Shown piece by piece: positions 17,947 through 24,781 of a DNA stretch of 64,000 nucleotides; the first letter of the stretch is position 1, and every line of letters begins with the position of its first letter. This stretch comes from Planctomycetota bacterium. GTDB lineage: Bacteria; Planctomycetota; B15-G4; SIAN01. The notes beneath the pieces were generated by a model. It did no database searches and was not told where the DNA came from. It saw nothing but the letters and a program-made list of their open reading frames with translations. The stretch spans positions 496,001 to 560,000 of the forward strand of contig JANQQL010000033.1 in NCBI GenBank assembly GCA_028289345.1, read 5' to 3'. The position numbers and the translations under genes were made by a program.

Positions 17947-18738
17947 ATGACCGAACGTGTGGAGTCCCTCCCGGGGTCGGACGGACGACCGGTTCGCCTG
18001 ACTCATCGAGATGTGGACTCCCCTCGATGCCACGTAGTGGTTGCCCACGGCTTCAAGGGGTTCCGAGAGTGGGGGTTCTTTCCGGGCCTCTGCGAAGAAC
18101 TCTCTACTCATGGGCACTCGAGCAGCCGCTTGGACTTCTCTCACAACGGAGTCGAGGAAACCGACTTCGACCGGCTCGATCTCTTCTTGCTCGACACTTG
18201 GACTCGACACCAAGAGGACCTCGCCGCCGTCGTCGGATCCCTTTCCTCGGAGGTTCCGCTCGTACTCCTGGGACACAGCCGTGGCGGCGCCGACGTGCTG
18301 CTCCACGCCGCCCAGGAATCCCGGGTCCGCGCGGTCATCACTCTGGCAGCGGTGGCCGATCCCCAGCGCGTTCCCGCGGATACCGAGCAACAACTCCGGG
18401 AACTCGGGTACTACCCGATCCCCAACGCCCGAACGGGTCAGGTCATGCCGGTGTCCCGGGCGCAACTCGACGACGCCAACAACCACAATGTGCTTCGCGC
18501 CTGCGCCGGGATCTCGCCGCGTCCTTTGCTCGTGATCCACGGGACCGCGGACGAAACCGTGCCCATGGACGACGCCGAAGCGATCGCCAAAGCTCACGGC
18601 GGCTGCGAACCCGTTTGGGTAGAGGGAGCGGGACACACCTTCGGCATGGCGCACCCGCCTTCGGAAGTGACGGACCATTTTCGAAAGGTGATCCATCACA
18701 TCACTCGGTTCTTGGACGGTCTGGGAGGTGAGGTTTGA
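17947..18738 (+). CDS. Alpha/beta hydrolase
   Basis: 263 residues. The ATG at 17947 is preceded by AAGGAG with 8-nt spacing, which fixes the start. The oxyanion region is VVAHGFKGFREWGF. The nucleophile elbow is G-H-S-R-G-G (Ser111), with Asp202 in G-T-A-D-E-T-V-P and His230 in G-A-G-H-T-F-G, so the triad is complete. No signal peptide, so likely a cytoplasmic esterase or peptidase of the dienelactone-hydrolase/BAAT-like group. The stop overlaps the TTG start of the following sulfatase-TPR gene, implying co-expression. Substrate unknown. Confidence 0.85.
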   Translation: MTERVESLPGSDGRPVRLTHRDVDSPRCHVVVAHGFKGFREWGFFPGLCEELSTHGHSSSRLDFSHNGVEETDFDRLDLFLLDTWTRHQEDLAAVVGSLSSEVPLVLLGHSRGGADVLLHAAQESRVRAVITLAAVADPQRVPADTEQQLRELGYYPIPNARTGQVMPVSRAQLDDANNHNVLRACAGISPRPLLVIHGTADETVPMDDAEAIAKAHGGCEPVWVEGAGHTFGMAHPPSEVTDHFRKVIHHITRFLDGLGGEV

Positions 18739-20657
18739 GTTCGCGACCTGCGCGACGCCCGGCTGCCTGGCTGTGGGCGGCTAGCCTGGCCTTCTTTGGG
18801 TGCGACAAAGGGGACGAGGCAACCCCATTCGATCGGGAACAGGACTCCGCACTCACGGACTCCTCCACCTTGGTGCAGGAAAACCCCTCGATTCCGGTTG
18901 CCGAGGAATACAAATCCGCGCATCGATCCAGTGAACTTTCGGGTCGTGGTCGCGACTCGGACGTCATTCTCCTGACCATGGACACGACTCGTCCCGACCA
19001 TCTTGGCTGCTACGGGTTCACGTTGGCGGAAACCCCTTCCCTGGATCGGATCGCGTCAGAAGGGGTGCTGTTCGAACGGGCCATGACCGTGACACCCATG
19101 ACTCTCCCCAGTCATGTGTCGATTCTGACCGGCCAGTATCCCCTGGAGCATGGCGTGCGCGACAACGGCTTGTTCCGGGTCGCCGCGAAGACCGTCACTT
19201 TGGCCGAACACCTCCAAGACGCCGGCTACCAAACCGCCGGATTCGTGTCCTCCTACGTGCTGAATTCCAGCTACGGCACGAGCCAGGGCTTCTCCCATTT
19301 CGACGACGAAATGACTTCGGAAGGGGGGCGTGGAGCCGAGCACCCGCGGGTCGAGCGATCTGCCGCCGAGACCATCGACGCAGCCCTGGAATGGCTCGAG
19401 CGATCGGGTGACTCGCGACCGATCTTCCTCTGGCTGCATTTCTACGATCCGCACGTTCCTTACCAGCCACCGGTCATGTTCCAGCGCAAGTTCGCCAACG
19501 CCTATGACGGCGAGATCGCCGCCATGGATCAGCAGATCGGTCGATTCTTCGATGCCTGGAGTTCCCTTCGACCGCGACCGACCTTGACCGTGGCCACCGC
19601 GGATCATGGAGACGGGCTCGGGGAACACGGCGAAGACACCCATGGTCTGTTCGTCTACAACTCGACCATGTGGGTCCCGCTCCTGGTTCGTCACCCCGCC
19701 CTCGGCAGCGGAAAGCGCATTCCCGGACGAGTCTCGGTCATCGATATCGTGCCGACGATCCTGGACCTGGTGGGCGTCGCCCTGCCCGCGGGACTCACGG
19801 GAAGCTCGCTGCTGCCCGGCATCGCCTCCGGCACTCCTTGGTTACGGCCCATCTACCTCGAGACTCAGAACCCGCTCTACATCAATGGCATCGCTCCCTT
19901 GGAGGCGCTGTGTCGAGACCGCTTCAAGTACATCCATGCCCCTCGCCCGGAGCTCTACGACTTGGAAGCCGATCCCCGTGAGACGCGCAACTTGATGGAG
20001 TCTCTGCCCGACGAAGCGCGTCGGTTGCAGCAGGAGATTCACGGGTTCCGCTCCGGGCAAAGTCCCGTCCACGCCGTCCGCTTGCGAGAGATGAGCGAAG
20101 AGGAGGCCGAAAAACTCGCCCAGCTCGGCTACGTCCAGGACGGTCCCCGCGCCAACGCGGAGATGGACCCCAAGGATTTCCTGCGCTGGAAGAAACTACG
20201 AGACGCCGGCTACCTGGCGATGAATGCCGGGCACCTGGCCCAAGCCAAGGAGGCCTTCCAGAAGGTCCTCGAGAAATGCCCCGACGATGCGGAAACCTTG
20301 GCCTGGCTGGGACAGGTGTTGGTCAATGAAGGGGAAGTGGAGGCCGGAATCCGATCCATGGAACGGGCGCTGGAGTTACGACCGAACATCTTGGGAACGG
20401 CGCAGAACGTCGCGAGGCTTTACCGGCGACAAGGTCAACCCGAGCGGGCCCTGCAAGCCCTGGAGTTGATTTTGGAGCACTCCCCGCGGGAGCTGAAGTT
20501 CTACTTGAGCGCCTGCAAGGTTTGCGAAAAACAGAAGGACTGGGACCGCGCGCTGAATTACCTGAAACGCGCCGAAGCCTCCGTCGACCTCGGTCGTGAG
20601 CAACGCAAAACGATCAACGAACGCCGAGCCGCCATTGCCGCAGCGCGAGAAGGCTGA
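18735..20657 (+). CDS. Sulfatase-like lipoprotein with C-terminal TPR domain
   Basis: 640 residues. The start is TTG at 18735, overlapping the previous TGA (TTGA). GGGAGG lies 6 nt upstream, and this start gives a lipoprotein signal F-F-G-C (Cys23). A 50-residue linker leads to DVILLTMDTTRPDHLGCYG (76-94). The nucleophile site is M-T-L-P-S-H (Thr123) without the fGly Arg, and metal ligands lie in ATADHGDGLGEHGEDTHG. The S-E-E-E-A-E-K-L-A-Q-L-G-Y-V motif falls at the junction with about four TPR units that run to the C-terminus. The TPRs suggest docking to a partner. It is the only one of the seven paralogues here with TPRs. Confidence 0.88.
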   Translation: MSSRPARRPAAWLWAASLAFFGCDKGDEATPFDREQDSALTDSSTLVQENPSIPVAEEYKSAHRSSELSGRGRDSDVILLTMDTTRPDHLGCYGFTLAETPSLDRIASEGVLFERAMTVTPMTLPSHVSILTGQYPLEHGVRDNGLFRVAAKTVTLAEHLQDAGYQTAGFVSSYVLNSSYGTSQGFSHFDDEMTSEGGRGAEHPRVERSAAETIDAALEWLERSGDSRPIFLWLHFYDPHVPYQPPVMFQRKFANAYDGEIAAMDQQIGRFFDAWSSLRPRPTLTVATADHGDGLGEHGEDTHGLFVYNSTMWVPLLVRHPALGSGKRIPGRVSVIDIVPTILDLVGVALPAGLTGSSLLPGIASGTPWLRPIYLETQNPLYINGIAPLEALCRDRFKYIHAPRPELYDLEADPRETRNLMESLPDEARRLQQEIHGFRSGQSPVHAVRLREMSEEEAEKLAQLGYVQDGPRANAEMDPKDFLRWKKLRDAGYLAMNAGHLAQAKEAFQKVLEKCPDDAETLAWLGQVLVNEGEVEAGIRSMERALELRPNILGTAQNVARLYRRQGQPERALQALELILEHSPRELKFYLSACKVCEKQKDWDRALNYLKRAEASVDLGREQRKTINERRAAIAAAREG

Positions 20658-20894
20658 GTGCTCTGGACGATTTGCGCGGGTTGTACACGTTTTATCCCCG
20701 GTCACTGATCGCATGTTGTTCGTAACCGACCAACACTCCTTAGGGAAAACACTGGACACACAATTCCAAATCCCTCGTCCAGCCCTTAAGTTCCTGGTCC
20801 GCCATTGGTTCGCGCTCGTCGTTCGGCGTTGAAGGCACGGCCAAGACACCTGCGGATTCGCACTTCATTGATCCAGGAAGAGGACGCTCCACCC

Positions 20895-23363
20895 ATGATC
20901 GGGCAACTAAGGAATTGGCGCACCGCCAGCGCGGTGTCTGCCCTCGTCACTCTCGTAATGGCCGCGGATGCCTCCGCTCAATCTCAGATTCCGAGTGATC
21001 GGGATCGAGATAGCGTGTTGCATATCATCGGTGGCCGCGGCACTCCCGATTGCGAGACCATCATCACCTTCGAAGACTTCTTGGCTGGCGAGATCGCCGA
21101 CCAAGTCTTCGCGGACGACGGCACCGGGCCGGTGATCGTTTCGGGTTTCAACCCGAACCTTGGCCCCGAAAACGCCGCATTGATCTTCGACTCCGCCAAT
21201 CCCACCGGAATGGACGAGGACCTGGGGTCTCCCCACATGGACTTCGGCGGCCCGGGCATCGGCGGCGGCGGCGCGATGGGAAGCCCGAACGCCAACACCC
21301 GACCGCTGGGCAAGATCTTGGTCATCGCGGAGAACCTCGACGACGCCGACAATGACGGAATCATCGATGAACCCGATGACGCCGACCTCATGGGCTCTCG
21401 CTTTTCCTTCGACTTCTCGCTGCTCGGTCCGGTCGACGTTCATCAGATGACCTTGATCGACGTGGAGGCCGTGGAGCCCCAGGCCACGGCGACGTTCTTC
21501 GATTCCAATGGCGTCGAGATCATCTCCTACGAGATGGAGCAGACGGGCGACAACGGCGTCACGCTCAACAACTTTCCGGGAGCGGTCGGCGTTTCCTTCA
21601 TGGAAGTCGTCCTGAACGGCTCGGGCGGGATCGACGAGATCTGCTTCACCCCTGGCGTGGACTGCAACAACAACGGCGTCGCGGACGCGACCGACATCGC
21701 CAACGGTACCAGCGAAGACTGCAACGGCAACGGCATCCCGGACGAGTGCGAGCCGGACTGCGACGCGGACGGCATCCCGGACGACTGCGAGCCGGACTGC
21801 GACAACGACGGGCTGCCCGACGATTGCGAAATGGGTGACTGCGACAGCGACGGGATCCCGGACGACTGCGAGCCCGACTCGGACGGTGACGGAGTCCCTG
21901 ACGATTGCGAGGATGATTGCAACGGCAACGGCGTCCCGGACGAAGACGACATCGCCAACGGCACCAGCCAGGATTGCAACAACAACGGCATCCCGGACGA
22001 ATGCGAGCCGGACTGCGACAACGACAACATCCCCGATGATTGCGAGCCGGATTGCGACAACGACGGCGTTCCCGACGACTGCGAACCGGACTGCGACAAC
22101 GACGGCACTCCCGACGATTGCGAGATGGACTGCGACAACGACGGCCTGCCGGATGACTGCGAAGACGACTGCGACAACGACGGCCTGCCCGACGATTGCG
22201 AGATGGACTGCGACAACGACGGCCTGCCGGACGATTGCGAAGACGATTGCGACAACGACGGCCTGCCGGATGATTGCGAGCCGGATTGCGACAACGACGG
22301 CGTTCCCGACGACTGCGAACCGGACTGCGACAGCGACGGCACCCCCGACGATTGCGAGCCGGACAGCGACGGCGACGGAATCCCGGACGATTGCGATGTC
22401 CTGTGTGAGCGCAACCCCCGCTGCCCCGCCAGCGTGCTGATTTTCCCGATCCACCGATCGAACAACTTCTTGACCATCCTCTGCGTGACCAACACCAACC
22501 TGAACCCAGAGACTCCGGTCAGCTTCGGAGGCGGTACCAACGTCCACTACGAATACGTGAACACGGTTCCCAACCCCGAGAATCCGTTCAAGCCGCTCGG
22601 CTGCTTCGTGATGGACCGCGTCGAGTACCTGACTCCGGCCGACACGTTCTGCGTGGCGACCACCTGTCACAACGCCGTGCCCAACACTCAGGGCTACGTG
22701 GTGGTGACCGCGGAAGATCCGAACTTGTTCGACACCCCTTGGGCGCACGACTACCTGGTCGGTTCCGAAGCTCTCATCACTCCGAGTGGTGCGATGTACG
22801 TGCTGAACGCAAGCGGTTTCCGGGCCGTCGTCGATGAAGGAATGCCGACGGACCTGGACATGGACGGTCACGTCGATTTCGACTGTCAGGAATATGAGTC
22901 GCTGCCGGACGAGCTGATGCAGGACACCTTCGATGCGATGGGTGGTCATCAGCTGACGCTGCTCAACCTGACCGGCGGTGTCAGCGCATGCAACCGAGTT
23001 CAGTTCCGCATCTGGAACGACAACGAGTTCCCGCTGTCGAGCACCCTCGAGTTCAAGTGCTGGTTCGACGAGCCCCTGCAGACCATCAGCCCGGTGTTCC
23101 GCAACAACTACCTGGCGCTCAACACACCCAACGATCCGACCGAGTTGGATCTGGACTGTGACGGCGTCGGGGACACGGAGACGGGTTGGTTCTTCATGGA
23201 CAGCATCCTGGTCACCACCGAAGGAGGTCAGGTGATCTCCGCCGATGGCGCCATCTACGGGGCGATCACCTCCGGTGGTGCGAGTCCGCAAACGATCGGG
23301 CGAGAGCTCTGGGAAAGCGCGCAGACCCAGGAGAACGGCGAGTTCCTCGAAGGCGGAAACTAA
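20895..23363 (+). CDS. Large secreted protein with acidic Cys-bracketed (thrombospondin-3-like) repeats
   Basis: 822 residues from the ATG at 20895, which opens a clear signal peptide ending near A-D-A-S-A-Q. An AGGAAGAGGA lies about 10 nt upstream. The N-terminal domain (about 35-255) resembles anchor domains of extracellular planctomycete proteins. Residues 256-502 are 18 repeats of the type D-C-D-N-D-G-L-P-D-D-C-E-P. These match calcium-binding DxDxDG loops, with two Cys per unit that could form disulfides. The C-terminal 320 residues form an unrecognised secreted domain with several Cys. Its role is probably structural or adhesive at the cell surface; this is inference. A strong terminator follows. 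Confidence 0.8.
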   Translation: MIGQLRNWRTASAVSALVTLVMAADASAQSQIPSDRDRDSVLHIIGGRGTPDCETIITFEDFLAGEIADQVFADDGTGPVIVSGFNPNLGPENAALIFDSANPTGMDEDLGSPHMDFGGPGIGGGGAMGSPNANTRPLGKILVIAENLDDADNDGIIDEPDDADLMGSRFSFDFSLLGPVDVHQMTLIDVEAVEPQATATFFDSNGVEIISYEMEQTGDNGVTLNNFPGAVGVSFMEVVLNGSGGIDEICFTPGVDCNNNGVADATDIANGTSEDCNGNGIPDECEPDCDADGIPDDCEPDCDNDGLPDDCEMGDCDSDGIPDDCEPDSDGDGVPDDCEDDCNGNGVPDEDDIANGTSQDCNNNGIPDECEPDCDNDNIPDDCEPDCDNDGVPDDCEPDCDNDGTPDDCEMDCDNDGLPDDCEDDCDNDGLPDDCEMDCDNDGLPDDCEDDCDNDGLPDDCEPDCDNDGVPDDCEPDCDSDGTPDDCEPDSDGDGIPDDCDVLCERNPRCPASVLIFPIHRSNNFLTILCVTNTNLNPETPVSFGGGTNVHYEYVNTVPNPENPFKPLGCFVMDRVEYLTPADTFCVATTCHNAVPNTQGYVVVTAEDPNLFDTPWAHDYLVGSEALITPSGAMYVLNASGFRAVVDEGMPTDLDMDGHVDFDCQEYESLPDELMQDTFDAMGGHQLTLLNLTGGVSACNRVQFRIWNDNEFPLSSTLEFKCWFDEPLQTISPVFRNNYLALNTPNDPTELDLDCDGVGDTETGWFFMDSILVTTEGGQVISADGAIYGAITSGGASPQTIGRELWESAQTQENGEFLEGGN
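21660..22400 (+). repeat. 18-unit tandem repeat, 39 bp per unit
   Basis: Fifteen units are exactly 13 codons; the first and seventh are 19 codons and contain I-A-N-G-T-S, and one has 14. Units 12-15 are nearly identical and alternate E-D and E-M endings, giving a 78-bp higher-order period. Units 10-11 and 16-17 look like copies of one pair. The DNA-level identity indicates recent unit duplication or gene conversion. Confidence 0.9.
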
Positions 23364-23395
23364 TCACCGCCTGAATCCTCGAAAGTTTCAGCAAG

Positions 23396-23435
23396 CTGCC
23401 CGCGGACCGAATCCGGTTCGCGGGCAGTTTTTTTT
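23396..23435 (+). terminator. Rho-independent terminator after the repeat protein
   Basis: A 9-bp GC-rich stem, CTGCCCGCG paired with CGCGGGCAG, has further inner pairing and is followed by eight T residues. It begins 33 nt after the stop at 23363. It also separates this gene from the converging TetR gene. Confidence 0.92.
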
Positions 23436-23489
23436 GAGTCAGCCTGACTCATGTCGGCCGCCATCGGGGTCCGCCGCGAAATGCTTTCG

Positions 23490-24119
23490 TCAGACAACGC
23501 GGGATTCATTGCCGATGAATCCCCTCGCACATGTTCGCGCAAAAGCTTCGAAGTCTCTCCGTATCGCCCGACGAGAGCGGCCCAGAACTGCGTAACCGAG
23601 GAAGTTTGCGGAAAACGAGTAGTCACTGATCATCCTGAAAAGCTGGTCGATGTCCCTGTCGGCGGGAATCCGACCGTTGCTTTGAAGATCGAAGAAGCGT
23701 GCTCGCAGATTCTTGTCGACCTCTGAGTCCAGCATCTTTCGCACCCGCTTGCTGAAGGTTGCATCCACAGCCACTTTGGAGATGAGAATTCGAGTGAGTT
23801 GATCATTCGCGACGTCCGCGCGAAGCCGAAACTCGAGGTACTCGAAAATCTCGCTGCGGAGATCTGGTTGAGGCGGGTAGCCAAGCTCGCCACCTTGTTT
23901 TTGTTGTACGAGCTCCTCGATCATCGAGAGAAACAAACCTTCCTTCCCACCGAAGTATCGATTGATCAACGAGACGTTGACCCCCGCAGAGTCGGCAACC
24001 TGCTTGACGCTCGCGCCGTCATACCCATGGGCCGAAAACACGTCGGCGGCGGCCTGCTTCAGCCGGGCCTCGGTCTCCGCTCGGTCTTTCGTTCGTTTCT
24101 GTGACCTCTTTGCCATCAC
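23490..24119 (-). CDS. TetR-family transcriptional regulator
   Basis: 209 residues starting at the ATG at 24119; a second ATG at 24116 is equally possible. The N-terminal helix-turn-helix (about 20-65) reads AAADVFSAHGYDGASVKQVADSAG and then V-S-L-I-N-R-Y-F-G-G-K-E-G-L, the standard TetR signature. The C-terminal ligand domain (about 80-200) is helical. It is divergent from the small membrane protein gene at 24191. Two 18-bp inverted repeats lie in the 71-bp gap, so the likely mode is repression of that gene and of itself. Ligand unknown. Confidence 0.9.
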   Translation of the reverse strand: MMAKRSQKRTKDRAETEARLKQAAADVFSAHGYDGASVKQVADSAGVNVSLINRYFGGKEGLFLSMIEELVQQKQGGELGYPPQPDLRSEIFEYLEFRLRADVANDQLTRILISKVAVDATFSKRVRKMLDSEVDKNLRARFFDLQSNGRIPADRDIDQLFRMISDYSFSANFLGYAVLGRSRRAIRRDFEAFARTCARGFIGNESRVV

Positions 24120-24126
24120 CCCGCTC

Positions 24127-24144
24127 TGTAAACATCCATTTACA
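24127..24144. promoter_or_regulatory. Putative TetR operator 1
   Basis: TGTAAACATCCATTTACA has six-base arms TGTAAA/TTTACA around a 6-bp spacer. It lies 8 bp from the regulator's start codon. It is the same length as the second site and 14 of 18 bases match. Confidence 0.6.
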
Positions 24145-24173
24145 TCTAGCGGCCAACGAGATACATTGCCCTA

Positions 24174-24191
24174 TGTAATCGATCATTTACA
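24174..24191. promoter_or_regulatory. Putative TetR operator 2
   Basis: TGTAATCGATCATTTACA has the same arm pattern and spacing as the site at 24127. It runs into the ATG at 24191 of the divergent gene, so bound repressor would cover its translation start or transcription start region. Confidence 0.6.
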
Positions 24192-24631
24192 TGGAGCTCG
24201 CCGTGTCAACACACTTTTCATTCCTGCTCGTCGTTCAGAATCTTGGGCTTGCTGCCTTGTTTGTCGCCGTCGTGGGGCTGCTCAAGGAGCCGACCCGGCA
24301 AAGGGCCATGGCCATCATGGTCGGCATGGCTGGAGGGCTATTCGCCACACCGCCCTTTGCCGAAGCCGGTTTCCTGGTAGGTGCCGTGATCGCCGCGTGT
24401 GGCTACTTTGGATTGAAGTCCTACCCATTCATCGGCCTCGGCTGGCTCCTACACGCTGCCTGGGATACGTTCCGATACAGTCAAGATGCCGGACTTGTGG
24501 GACAACCGCCTCATGCAAGTTTGGGTTGCGCAGTGTTCGATCCCATGATTGCCCTCTGGTTCTTCCTCGGAGCCCCTTCCGTATGGAGGTTCGCCCGCCG
24601 AGGGTCCTTCCATCCAGCAGCCAAGTCCTAG
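24191..24631 (+). CDS. Small four-helix membrane protein (DUF6010-like)
   Basis: 146 residues with four hydrophobic segments (about 10-30, 40-58, 62-85 and 113-130). Motifs such as GWLLHAAWD and FDPMIALWFFLGAP recall the uncharacterised DUF6010 membrane family. An alternative GTG start at 24203 has GGAG 6 nt upstream and would place operator 2 just ahead of the ribosome site, so it may be the true start. The gene is divergent from, and probably repressed by, the TetR protein. Function is unknown. A transport or lipid-related role is a guess. Confidence 0.7.
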   Translation: MELAVSTHFSFLLVVQNLGLAALFVAVVGLLKEPTRQRAMAIMVGMAGGLFATPPFAEAGFLVGAVIAACGYFGLKSYPFIGLGWLLHAAWDTFRYSQDAGLVGQPPHASLGCAVFDPMIALWFFLGAPSVWRFARRGSFHPAAKS

Positions 24632-24781
24632 AGGTGGCCGGGTCGGGATCACTTCGTCGACGGAGTCGTCAACACCCCGGTTTGAATCAGCGGGGAGATT
24701 CGGTCCCGACGCGAATGGCACGGCTGTTGACACCCTCCTCCTGGGAACGTGAAGAAGCCTCAGCGATGCAAGAGATCGGCC

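Noticed and set aside
18379..18414. L-R-E-L-G-Y in the alpha/beta hydrolase as another copy of the shared tail
   Set aside because: It lies inside the catalytic domain without the S-E-E lead, and L-x-x-L-G-Y is a common helix end on its own.
21660..22400. CRISPR-like regular repeats
   Set aside because: Units are contiguous, in frame with a signal-peptide gene and lack unique spacers, so this is a protein repeat.
20907..23291. 794-codon open frame on the minus strand
   Set aside because: It mirrors the repeat protein. Its Val/Ala/Asp-rich product is the complement of the GAC/TGC repeats, and it has no start signal or recognisable domain.
23436..23450. GAGTCA-GCC-TGACTC inverted repeat as a third TetR operator
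   Set aside because: It has a different sequence from the two 18-bp sites and lies beyond the 3' end of the regulator gene, next to the terminator.
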